Source of the DNA: a bacterium
GTDB lineage: Bacteria > Chloroflexota > Dormibacteria > UBA8260 > Bog-877
Length of the DNA stretch: 25,087 nucleotides
Direction of reading: 5' to 3'
Assembly (NCBI GenBank): GCA_021791345.1
Contig: JAJYWT010000211.1
Location: 1 to 25,087 of the forward strand
Every line of letters starts with the position of its first letter. Position 1 is the first letter of the stretch. The notes beneath the pieces were generated by a model. It was not told where the DNA came from, searched no databases, and saw only the letters and a program-made list of their open reading frames with translations. Position numbers and translations under genes: made by a program. Below are positions 17,329 to 24,416 of the stretch, one piece after another.

Positions 17329-18243
17329 ATGGCAGTTGATCTCGACGCCCTGATCCGGGCAGTTCGGACAAACCCGGAGGCTCGCGACACGCTCAGGCGT
17401 GAACTCCTCACCGAGGAGCTGTTGGGCCTGCCTGGGTTGGTCGCGCAGCTCACGGCCCGGATGGACCAGCTCACCCAGCGAGTGGACCAGCTCGGGGCCC
17501 GGATGGATCAGCTCACCCAGCGAGTGGACCAGCTCGGGGCCCGGATGGACCAGCTCACCCAGCGAGTGGACCAGCTCGGGGCCCGGATGGATCAGCTCAC
17601 CCAGCGAGTGGACCAGCTCGGGGCCCGGATGGATCAGCTCACCCAGCGAGTGGAGCAGCTCGGGGCCCGGATGGATCAGCTCACCCAGCGAGTGGACCAG
17701 CTCACGGCTGGGATGGAAGGGCTCACTGCTAGTCAGGCGCAAAGCGAAAAGTGGCTTGTGCGGGTGGCCAAGCAGGCAGAGCGGGCCGATGGCCGGGTGG
17801 GTGACCTCTGGGGGAAGCAGTACGAGGCGCGGGTCTTGCGAACTCCCTTCCATGTGGAAGACGCGATTGGGGCAGCCCCCGGGACGGTTAGGCCCTTGTC
17901 TCCCGCCGATCTGGAGGCACTGGTGAACCCAGCGGTCATCGCTGGGGCGTTGCCGCGCGAAGAGCGCGCCGCTCTTGGTGACGCCAATGGCATCTTCGTA
18001 TGGGACCGCGGGGCCGGGTCCGCTCCAGTCTATTGCGTAGTGGAGATATCAGCCACTGTGGATGCCCACGATGTTGAACGGGCGGCGCAGCGAGCTGCCT
18101 GGCTTGCCAAGACTGGTGTTGCCACGCGCCCAGTCGTGATGGGCGATGTGGTGGAGCCTGGGGCCAAGCCAGCCATGGACACCCAGCGCGTGGCATGGGA
18201 GCGTGTTCCGCTCAAGGGGAGCCACAAGCTCCCAACCTCCTGA
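17329..18243 (+). CDS. Coiled-coil repeat protein with a C-terminal PD-(D/E)XK-like domain (DUF3782-like)
   Basis: This 304-aa soluble protein has three parts. Residues 1-44 form a short helical head (LDALIRAVRTNPEARDTLRR). Residues 45-128 are six 14-residue repeats of MDQLTQRVDQLGAR, two heptads each, predicting a long coiled coil. The C-terminal domain (GDANGIFVWDRG, CVVEISATVDAHDVERAAQR, ATRPVVMGDVV) resembles a nuclease-fold tail common in Chloroflexota and cyanobacteria and usually annotated DUF3782 or PD-(D/E)XK; here the usual ExK appears as EIS, so catalysis is doubtful. TAGACT at 17317-17322 lies six bases before the ATG, so the transcript may be leaderless. The role is unknown. Confidence 0.8.
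   Translation: MAVDLDALIRAVRTNPEARDTLRRELLTEELLGLPGLVAQLTARMDQLTQRVDQLGARMDQLTQRVDQLGARMDQLTQRVDQLGARMDQLTQRVDQLGARMDQLTQRVEQLGARMDQLTQRVDQLTAGMEGLTASQAQSEKWLVRVAKQAERADGRVGDLWGKQYEARVLRTPFHVEDAIGAAPGTVRPLSPADLEALVNPAVIAGALPREERAALGDANGIFVWDRGAGSAPVYCVVEISATVDAHDVERAAQRAAWLAKTGVATRPVVMGDVVEPGAKPAMDTQRVAWERVPLKGSHKLPTS
17461..17712 (+). repeat. Six tandem 42-bp repeats inside the coiled-coil gene
   Basis: Copies start at 17461, 17503, 17545, 17587, 17629 and 17671. They are almost identical in DNA, differing at the second codon (GAC or GAT), at one GTGGAC/GTGGAG change in copy 5, and at the end of copy 6. The unit keeps the frame, so copy number can change without breaking the protein. Confidence 0.95.
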
Positions 18244-18300
18244 TCCGGGTCGAACGGCTGGCCTGCTGGGGCGCCTGGCTACCCTCTCCCGCTCCCCCGT

Positions 18301-18469
18301 TATCCGGGGCAGAGCGCCGCTACTCTGCTCCTGGGCCAAGGGGTGCATCCTAAATGTCGTCGCCGATCTCCTGGGGCACACGACGGTCACGATCACCGTG
18401 GATCGGTATTCTCATGTGGCCATGGCGATGCACCAGGAAGGGACGGATGCCCTCGAAGCGGTCCTGTAG
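18301..18469 (+). pseudogene. Tyrosine recombinase (integrase) C-terminal remnant, frameshifted
   Basis: The end of a phage-type integrase is readable in two frames. Frame one gives SAATLLLGQGVHPK up to 18354. After one extra T (18355), frame two gives VVADLLGHTTVTITVDRYSH, with the conserved LLGH histidine and the nucleophile tyrosine, then AMHQEGTDALEAVL and a stop at 18467-18469. Removing the T joins HPK-VVADLLGH exactly as in intact integrases. The usual RHS/RHT arginine box just upstream is degraded to PGQS, and no N-terminal part is found. It ends 93 bp before tRNA-Ser, a common integration target. It is non-functional. Confidence 0.85.
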
Positions 18470-18562
18470 GACCAGCACATTTCTTGGGTTGGATCAACGG
18501 CTGGATCAAGCTTCCCGGAGTCACGGCCAGAATCGGAGTGATCTGATCTCAAATTTCCCTCT

Positions 18563-18652
18563 GGAGGGATGGCAGAGCGGTCGATTGCGGCGGTCTTGAA
18601 AACCGCTGAGGCGGCAACGCTTCCGGGGGTTCGAATCCCTCTCCCTCCGCCA
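18563..18652 (+). tRNA. tRNA-Ser (anticodon UGA)
   Basis: This is a 90-nt class II tRNA. The acceptor arms GGAGGGA (18563-18569) and TCCCTCC (18642-18648) pair fully. The anticodon stem GCGGT/ACCGC encloses loop CTTGAAA with anticodon TGA. A long variable arm, typical of tRNA-Ser, is present. The T-loop is TTCGAAT, and G plus encoded CCA ends the gene. Confidence 0.97.
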
Positions 18653-18982
18653 GTTTGATCTCGATTGGAGGCTTGATGTCTAGTGGTTTGGGCGCCAGAC
18701 CCATACGCTTGACGGCAACCGTGACGGCAACCCGCCGAGCAACATAGCCGCAAGGCTGAGGCACCTTCCACGGTGGGGGAATGTCTTCGCCTTGACCCAC
18801 GGCTTCTCGGCGCGACCGGAGCCAGCGGACTCCCTTGGAAGACGTGACCGAGCTCACCGCAGCGGCTGGCAGTGGCCCGTCAACCGCTTCCGTCGTGGGT
18901 GGGATCTGGACGCCAAGCGCTCGCCACAGGATGTCCCACCTGATGAGTTCCGGAGTCTGGAGGCAGGCGGCGTCGGGACTCC
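18653..18982. other. 330 bp without a recognisable gene
   Basis: This stretch lies between tRNA-Ser and the decayed phosphotransferase. No protein-like frame, terminator T-run or copy of the tRNA 3' end (possible att site) was found. Confidence 0.5.
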
Positions 18983-19671
18983 TCAGGCTTTGACTGCGGC
19001 GTCCCAGAGTCCGATGCGTTCCTCGACGTAGTTGGCGTCGGCCGGCCAGACCGCTCTGTGCCCCTCACGCCAGAGCCGGCTCATGGCTCACGCCCGGACC
19101 GGTGACCCTGTCCGAGGAGGTTGTACATGGAGCGGATCCTCGGGACAAGCAACGCCCCGAACTGGTGGCGGCCTCCTTCGTCTAGCCCGTAGCCGTCGAC
19201 GAGGCTGGCAAGTCTGCTGGCGGCCTCAAGGTCGCGGACGGAGGAGCCCTCCGCGAGCGGCACGAAGCCGTGCGCGGCATAGACGAGGTCCCAGAGTCGT
19301 GACCCCGGCCCGGGTGCGTCCCAATCGATGAACACGAGGCTGGACGGGCTGCGGGCCAGATTCCAAGGGGCGAGGTCGTGATGCCAGATCAGATCCTCGT
19401 AGTCAGGAAGAATGGCAACATTCCACACGGATCCACGCGGTAGCGCGAACAGGGTGTCGGCATCGTGGAATTCCCGGATCATCCTGCCGATGTCAGCCAC
19501 CCGCCCAAAGTCCAGGTCCGACGGATTCGGATCCGCGTGTCCCTCGGCAAAGGAGAAAACCTGCCTGCCCGCTTGGTCGTGGCCGTGAGTCCGCGGCTCG
19601 CCCTCATATCCGGCCAGTTCCAGATGCAAGAGGAGGGCGCCCTGCTCCGGTCCAGAGGAGGGCCTCCTCCT
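18983..19671 (-). pseudogene. Aminoglycoside phosphotransferase-like kinase, truncated and frameshifted
   Basis: The central APH/choline-kinase fold is clear: LIWHHDLAPWNLARSPSS holds the catalytic Asp and the Asn, and VFIDWDAPGPGSRLWDLVYA holds the Mg-binding Asp. Two lesions are visible. The N-terminal ATP-binding start is missing; the readable part begins at about RRRPSSGPEQG exactly where the VOC gene stops. The main frame hits TGA at 19083-19081, but a shift at that point continues as LWREGHRAVWPADANYVEER and IGLWDAAVKA to a stop at 18985-18983, matching the family's normal C-terminus. A shortened product from TTG 19629 is conceivable. It probably does not confer resistance; the original substrate is unknown. 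Confidence 0.82.
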
Positions 19672-20090
19672 CAGCCCGGGTCGCTCTCCTCGTATCCGAT
19701 AAGCCAGTGCAGACCGTACCGATCGACTACCTGGCCGTCGGATGCTCCCCACGGCCGCGCCTGCAAGTTATCCACAACCCGCCCACCTTCCGACAGCTTG
19801 GAGAACCAGTCCCTCAGAGTTGAGGGGTCAGCGGTGCCCAACAGAGAGAACATCAACCCCTCACATCGGAACGGGAGGTCGTCCCCGGCCACATCGGCGG
19901 CAAAGAGCCGGACTGGCCCGTTTGTGAGACCACCATGGGCAATCGCGTCAGCGGGCCCATCTGCGCGGTTGAAGTCTTGGAATGTGTGCAGCTGAACGGA
20001 GCAGTCGAACACATGCCCGTAGAAGTTCAACACCTCCCGAGCGGTACCGGGGCAGTGAAGGTAAGGCGTCGGAGGCGTCGCATCTTCCAT
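19671..20090 (-). CDS. VOC-superfamily protein (PhnB / glyoxalase-like)
   Basis: This 139-aa protein of the PhnB-like vicinal-oxygen-chelate family shows PTPYLHCPGTAREVLNFYGH at the N-terminus, the GLTNGPVRLFAADV middle block, and RDWFSKLSEGGRVVDNLQAR then VVDRYGLHWLIGYEESD at the end. Members bind metals or small substrates, and many have no known reaction. ATG 20090 was chosen over an upstream in-frame start because the homology begins right after it and GGGGA lies upstream. It is divergent from the MFS gene with a 129-bp gap, and its stop abuts the truncated phosphotransferase. Confidence 0.85.
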   Translation of the reverse strand: MEDATPPTPYLHCPGTAREVLNFYGHVFDCSVQLHTFQDFNRADGPADAIAHGGLTNGPVRLFAADVAGDDLPFRCEGLMFSLLGTADPSTLRDWFSKLSEGGRVVDNLQARPWGASDGQVVDRYGLHWLIGYEESDPG

Positions 20091-20219
20091 GGTGTCCCCA
20101 CTTCCTCGTGTGAGTTTCACCACCGAGTATAGAGATCGGTCGGGCGAGGAGGCTAATGGCGTGGCCCGCCTGCGACTCGTGATCAGAGTCGATCCCTGGG
20201 CCCGTGCGAGAATCCGACG

Positions 20220-21480
20220 ATGATTCGAGCTGTGTCGGGGTGGCGGACTCGGGTGGGGCCACTTCGAGAACGAGACTTTCGCATCCTGTTTGAGGCCCGG
20301 TCGCTCGCCTCGATCGGCACATCTATGACCCCAATTGCGATCACCTTCGCGGTGTTGGAGGGCCTGGGCTCGGCGGCGGCACTCGGGGCGGTGCTGGCGG
20401 GCGGAACGGTGGTGGAGATCGTCCTGGTGCTATTTGGCGGCGCATCCTCGGACCCGCATCCCGCGTCGAGCCGTGGTGATAGCGAGCGACGTCACACGGG
20501 CGCTGGCACTCCTCTGCACAGGCGCTCTGCTGCTGACAAGGCACGGCTCCATCTGGGAGCTCGCCATCGCCTATGCCGTGTTGGGGGCCTCAACGGCATT
20601 CTTCCATCCTGCCATGACCGGGCTGATCCCAGAGACTGTCTCGTCACAACATCTCCAGGCGGCCAATGCCCTGCGCGGCCTCTATGTGTCGCTGAGCTCG
20701 ATAATCGGGCCGGCGCTCGCCGGCCTTGCGGTGGCGCTGGGCTCACCGGGATGGGCTGTGCTCGGGGCTGGCGTGACCTACGCCATCTCCTCTGTTCTCC
20801 TCTTGCGCATGAACGCGGGGAGGACACCGGCTGCGGCGCCAATGCCCCTTCTGCGCCAGCTTCGAGCGGGCTGGAAGGAGTTCGCGTCCCGGAGCTGGCT
20901 GTGGAGCGTCGTCGGACAGTTCTCCCTCTGGCACTTGATCGTTTGGGCGCCGTTCTTCGTTGCCGGCCCCGTGCTTGTCCTCGATCATCTTGGCGGCGCG
21001 TCCACCTGGGCTTGGATGCAGAGCCTGGGCGGCGTGGGAGCGATCTTGGGCTCGATCCTCGGCCTGCGCCTGCGGCCGCGCCGCCCATTGATAGTCGCGC
21101 TGGCTGGAATGCTGGGGTTCGTGGCAGTGCTAGCGGTGCTCGCAGCCCAAGCTCCAGTTGCCGTGGTCCTGATCGTCTCGCCCCTCATCGGGTTGGGGCC
21201 GGCGCTGTTCACGGTCATATGGGACACCAGCATTCAGCGCGACGTGCCAGCGCATGTTCTATCCCAGGTCAGCTCCTATGACTACTTCGGATCAGTCGCC
21301 ATCCTGCCTATTGGGTACGCCGTTGCCGGGCCCCTAGTGCTCGCGATCGGGCCACGAGCCATGCTGTGGGCGGCAGCGGTGGCGGCGCTGCTGTTGCCCC
21401 TGGCAAACCTGATGGTCGGTGGGGTCCGGCGATTTCCCACGGCATCCGCTACGGTTTCCGTGGACCCCGAGACAAGCTGA
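20220..21480 (+). pseudogene. MFS transporter with a single-base frameshift
   Basis: This drug-efflux-like major facilitator is complete apart from one shift. Frame one runs MIRAVSGWRTRVGPLRERDF to LVLFGGASSD (about residue 78). An extra C in the run 20453-20455 then moves the frame; removing it gives SSDRIPRRAVVIASDVTRAL, the normal loop 2-3 region after helix 2, and the rest continues to ASATVSVDPETS. Repaired, it has 419 aa and about 12 membrane helices, resembling macrolide-efflux-type MFS proteins. The stop TGA 21478-21480 is also part of the direct repeat bordering the next element. It could be an assembly error, but nearby genes are broken too. Confidence 0.85.
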
Positions 21481-21483
21481 CTT
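21475..21483. repeat. Left direct repeat AGCTGACTT
   Basis: The same nine bases occur at 22305-22313 on the other side of the inverted-repeat segment. The core CTGA (21477-21480) directly borders the inverted repeat and may be a target-site duplication. Confidence 0.6.
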
Positions 21484-21505
21484 GGGGGTATCCGTCTTGG
21501 CGGAG
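21481..21505 (+). repeat. Left terminal inverted repeat
   Basis: These 25 bp match the reverse complement of 22282-22306 at 23 of 25 positions, with a perfect 18-bp core GTATCCGTCTTGGCGGAG (21488-21505). Confidence 0.85.
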
Positions 21506-21596
21506 CCGATGAGGCTTTCCACATAGAGCAGCCGACAGCGATCCCCTCCACTCCGACGCCCTTCAGCCCGCAGGCCGAGCGGTGTCAAGGTTGCCC

Positions 21597-22199
21597 TCAG
21601 CGGATCGCGGTCACAGTGCTGAGGATGGTCGCATAGGTCCGGTGCCAGACAGGTGTCCGAAACCCAGCCGCAGTCACCAGCCGAGTCGCCCGTGCACGCG
21701 TCCGGGCCCGCCCGCGCCTGCCCACGAGCAAGGTCGGCCACAGCCAGAACGTGAAGAGGTCGGTGAGCACCAGCCGGCCCCCAGGCGCCAGCACCCGCGC
21801 GCACTCCAGCAGACCGGCCCCCTGGTCCACCCAATGGTCAAAGGAGGTGGTGCTCACCAAGAGGTCGAAGCTTGAATCGGGAAACGGGAGGTCCTCGGCA
21901 GCGCCGAGGAGCGCGCGGATCCGTGCATCTCCGGTGTGCGCCTCCAGGGCGACGTCGACCATGTGGGGTGCCGGGTCAACGCCGACCAGCTCCACGGCTC
22001 TTGGGATGCGGGAGGCCAGCAGGCGCAGGAGGTACCCCGTGCCGCAGCCAACGTCGAGAATCCGCGACGGCTCGACGGCGCAGGCGAGAGCGATGTCCGC
22101 GGTGCGCCGAGCGATGTCCTGATGCCAGCCGCCCCGCCAACCGGTCTCGTACGTGGGCGCACGGTCATCGAAGACCTGCACGTCGCGCTCGTGGGGCAC
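21597..22199 (-). CDS. SAM-dependent class I methyltransferase
   Basis: This is a small methyltransferase of about 200 aa. SAM-binding motif I is ILDVGCGTGYLLRLLASR, the acidic residue after strand 2 is in ELVGVDPAPHMVDVA, and the post-motif blocks are AEDLPFPDSSFDLLVSTTSF and ECARVLAPGGRLVLTDLFTF. The N-terminus HERDVQVFDDRAPTYETGW is typical of UbiE-like enzymes acting on small molecules. GTG 22199 was chosen because homology begins just after it; a TTG at 22304 inside the inverted repeat would add 35 unlike residues. No clear ribosome-binding site precedes GTG 22199. The substrate is unknown. It is the only gene between the inverted repeats. Confidence 0.87.
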   Translation of the reverse strand: MPHERDVQVFDDRAPTYETGWRGGWHQDIARRTADIALACAVEPSRILDVGCGTGYLLRLLASRIPRAVELVGVDPAPHMVDVALEAHTGDARIRALLGAAEDLPFPDSSFDLLVSTTSFDHWVDQGAGLLECARVLAPGGRLVLTDLFTFWLWPTLLVGRRGRARTRARATRLVTAAGFRTPVWHRTYATILSTVTAIR

Positions 22200-22281
22200 G
22201 TCGCTGATTCTACCGCCGGGGCAGATCCGACTTTGCCAGTAGGGCGGGGCTCTGCAGCGCCGGGGATCACTTGAGAACCAA

Positions 22282-22306
22282 CTCCGCCAAGACGGATACT
22301 CCAAAG
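22282..22306 (-). repeat. Right terminal inverted repeat
   Basis: This is the reverse-complement partner of 21481-21505, with the perfect core CTCCGCCAAGACGGATAC at 22282-22299. CTGA follows at 22307-22310. Confidence 0.85.
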
Positions 22307-22468
22307 CTGACTTTACAGCTTTGTCAGCGAACAGCCGCTACGGTTCCTTGTTACGGGCAGTCCGCCGAGAGAGGGACGGGAGCGATGATTGGTGGGAGAG
22401 CCCCGCTTGGGTGACTCATCCGTGAGTGAGCCGGCCAACGGGGCGCACACCGCCCCCGGCTCTAGAAC

Positions 22469-23125
22469 TCACCCAGGTTGAAAGCTGGTGAGTCGGCCAT
22501 TCGTGCATGTGTATCCGTACGTGGTGCCGCCGACGGTCACTTGCCCTGCGGCTTGCTGGGAGGACACTGATCCGCTGCTGGTCATCCCGCTTCGGCCGCT
22601 GGCAGACCCGAAAAGAGTCCAGATCGGAACACTGCTCTGCACGCCGCTCGGCATGCACCCGACGACAGGCCCGCTCATGGACAGTGCGCTGAGAGGGATG
22701 AGACCGACGGAGAGCAGCAACCCTCCCCCAATCAGAAAGTGGCGCCCGCCGAGGGGCGAGTGGTCAGTGAGGCGCAGGCGGATCACCAAGCTGGCGATGG
22801 CAGCCAGGAGAAGGCCCAGCCCGATCGAGAATATCGTGAGGAATCCCCACAAGAAGAGCAGCGCCGTCAGCACTGTCAACCAGGGGCGCAGTCCGTTGGT
22901 GTCGCGGGCGGCGACGTAAGCGCCAACCATGGTCAGCACTCCGCAGAAGGCGGCGACGGCCACCACTGAGACCGGCATGGCGTAATTGGGTTCCCGCCAC
23001 TCCTGGCCGATCACGACTGCGGTCCGTGCGGCGAAGGCGACGGCCAGCAGCCCGAGAGCCACCAAGACCAATTGAGAGGGCCAACCCTTGCTTTGATTGC
23101 CTGACGTCACTTGGGAATGCCTCAT
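22469..23125 (-). CDS. Membrane protein of unknown function
   Basis: This 218-aa protein has four to five hydrophobic segments: LVLVALGLLAVAFAARTAVV, PVSVVAVAAFCGVLTMVGAY, a long stretch WLTVLTALLFLWGFLTIFSI continuing into GLGLLLAAIASLVI, and FLIGGGLLLSVGLIPLSALS. A C-terminal soluble part rich in Ser and Gly follows (TVGGTTYGYTCTNGRLTSF), with two cysteines that could form an external disulfide. ATG 23125 gives a short polar N-terminus but lacks an obvious ribosome-binding site. No family is recognised, and no co-transcribed neighbour helps assign a role. Confidence 0.65.
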   Translation of the reverse strand: MRHSQVTSGNQSKGWPSQLVLVALGLLAVAFAARTAVVIGQEWREPNYAMPVSVVAVAAFCGVLTMVGAYVAARDTNGLRPWLTVLTALLFLWGFLTIFSIGLGLLLAAIASLVIRLRLTDHSPLGGRHFLIGGGLLLSVGLIPLSALSMSGPVVGCMPSGVQSSVPIWTLFGSASGRSGMTSSGSVSSQQAAGQVTVGGTTYGYTCTNGRLTSFQPG

Positions 23126-23447
23126 CGCGGGGGTTTCCAACAGCTGCTCACGGGCGGCCGCCCGCTTCCTGTCGCGTGGCCCGGTCCGCGTCCGTCGCAA
23201 TGGCGGACGTTTGGCGTGCCGGCCGCAGTCTCTCCCCGCACCGGCGCACCTTGCGCTCGATGTTGCTGCAGTTCAATCGGGACTGGGTCCGGCGGTTCTG
23301 GTTGACGCTACGGGAATACCACATCGCCAAGGGTTCGCGTCCCTCCATGGACGCGATGGTACGCCGCTCACGGCATAGGTCAAAGTTGGTCTGCGTCAGG
23401 TTATGGCTCAGACGCATCTGGAGCGGACCAGCTAAACTGGAGCAGTT
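23126..23447. other. 322-bp intergenic region with the gntR promoter area
   Basis: No gene is recognised. Near its right end TAAACT (23433-23438) lies nine bases before the gntR GTG, a possible -10 of a nearly leaderless transcript. CTGGAGC occurs twice (23419-23425 and 23438-23444), 19 bp apart, and might be a regulator site. Confidence 0.4.
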
Positions 23448-24233
23448 GTGAGCCCCACCCTGGAACGGGACAGCCCGGTGCCGTTGTATCAGCAGTTGGC
23501 AGATCACCTGCGCCAGGACATTGCGGAGGGGCGCCTGCCGGCGGGGGTGGCTTTCCCATCGGAGCGCAAGCTGATGGCCCGCTACCAGGTCACCAGGACC
23601 ACCGTGCGGAGCGCCATCGGCCTCTTGAAGCAGGAAGGGATGGTGGTCGCCGAACACGGGGCTGGCAGCTTCGTGCGCGACCCCAAGGCGGATCGGAGAC
23701 TGGTCGACGCGACACAGGTGAGCTCGGCCCGGTTGTCGGCGTGCGTGGATGGGGGTGCGACCGGATCTGGTCCCGTGAGGTCGTTCCGGCTCAGCGCCCC
23801 GATCGAGCCGGCGACGCGTCGGTTGCCCGCGACTCCCTGGATATCGGGTCTGCTCCAGGTGGAGGCCGGGACGGCGGTTCTGGTGCAGGAGTCGGTGGGA
23901 TACGGGGCCGAGGGCATCCCCTCGCTCCGTCGTGCTTGGCTTCACCCCAGGGTCGAGCAGGACCTGAGGTTGACAGCGGCGGATCTGGACGGTCAGTGGC
24001 TTCCCGATCTGCTCGCAAGCCGGGGGATGGCGGCAGGGGACGGAGAGGATGTCGTTGAGGCGATGATGCCGGCGCCGGACCTCAAGCGGGTCTTGGCCGT
24101 GCCGGACGGGGTCCCGGTGCTTCAGCTGTACCGGGTCATGAAGCAGGATGCCCTGGTGGTGGCGGTCATCGAGGTCCACCTGCCAGCCGACCTGACAGCC
24201 CTGGTCTTTCGCCGGACCCCGCTCGGCCGCTGA
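23448..24233 (+). CDS. GntR-family regulator, HutC subfamily
   Basis: This 261-aa repressor-type regulator has an N-terminal winged helix, VPLYQQLADHLRQDIAEGRL then AFPSERKLMARYQVTRTTVR and AIGLLKQEGMVVAEHGAGSF, the standard GntR sequence. The C-terminal part fits a UTRA ligand domain (VLVQESVGYGAEGIPSLRRA, VPVLQLYRVMKQDALVVAVI). GTG 23448 follows GGAG (23439-23442) by five bases. GntR/HutC proteins such as KorSA control transfer genes in actinobacterial integrative plasmids; the strong promoter and unknown small genes just downstream are compatible with such a role here, but that is inference. Confidence 0.9.
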   Translation: MSPTLERDSPVPLYQQLADHLRQDIAEGRLPAGVAFPSERKLMARYQVTRTTVRSAIGLLKQEGMVVAEHGAGSFVRDPKADRRLVDATQVSSARLSACVDGGATGSGPVRSFRLSAPIEPATRRLPATPWISGLLQVEAGTAVLVQESVGYGAEGIPSLRRAWLHPRVEQDLRLTAADLDGQWLPDLLASRGMAAGDGEDVVEAMMPAPDLKRVLAVPDGVPVLQLYRVMKQDALVVAVIEVHLPADLTALVFRRTPLGR

Positions 24234-24341
24234 AGGGGCACGCAGAGCCCGGTCCATCCAAGGGGATGCCCATTTGGAAGGGTGTCCCGCAGCCAGTGGC
24301 CGAGGGTTGGGCTCGGGGGCGAGTGGGGGTTGGCGCACCCC

Positions 24342-24369
24342 TTGACTCCGCGTGTGGTCGTGATATAAT
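24342..24369 (+). promoter_or_regulatory. Strong sigma70-type promoter with an overlapping palindrome
   Basis: TTGACT (24342-24347) and a perfect TATAAT (24364-24369) are 16 bp apart. GTGGT (24354-24358) and ACCAC (24377-24381) form an inverted repeat centred on the -10 box, a possible operator for the upstream GntR protein. It drives the gene at 24417. Confidence 0.7.
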
Positions 24370-24416
24370 GGACCGTACCACATGGCGCGGTGCAGCGAAT
24401 CACCGGGAGGCGAGAG

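Larger units (their letters stand above)
21481..22306. mobile_element. Transposase-less inverted-repeat cassette carrying a methyltransferase
   Basis: The 826-bp segment has 25-bp terminal inverted repeats (23/25 identical) and is flanked by CTGA on both sides, extendable to AGCTGACTT if the repeat tips are counted. It holds one gene, the methyltransferase on the minus strand, and no transposase. It sits exactly behind the MFS stop codon, which lies inside the duplicated target. The layout is that of a non-autonomous transposable cassette; the helper family is not recognised. Confidence 0.65.

Noticed and set aside
17116..17853. Minus-strand frame of 245 codons rich in LGELIHPGPELVHS repeats
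   Set aside because: It is the mirror of the 42-bp repeats in the plus-strand coiled-coil gene; the plus frame has the protein-like head and tail.
18549..18857. Minus-strand frame containing EGEGFEPPEALPPQRFSRPP
   Set aside because: This is the well-known spurious reading of the antisense strand of a tRNA-Ser gene.
24256..24295. Inverted GGGATGCCC / GGGTGTCCC after gntR as a terminator
   Set aside because: The pairing is imperfect and no T-run follows on either strand.
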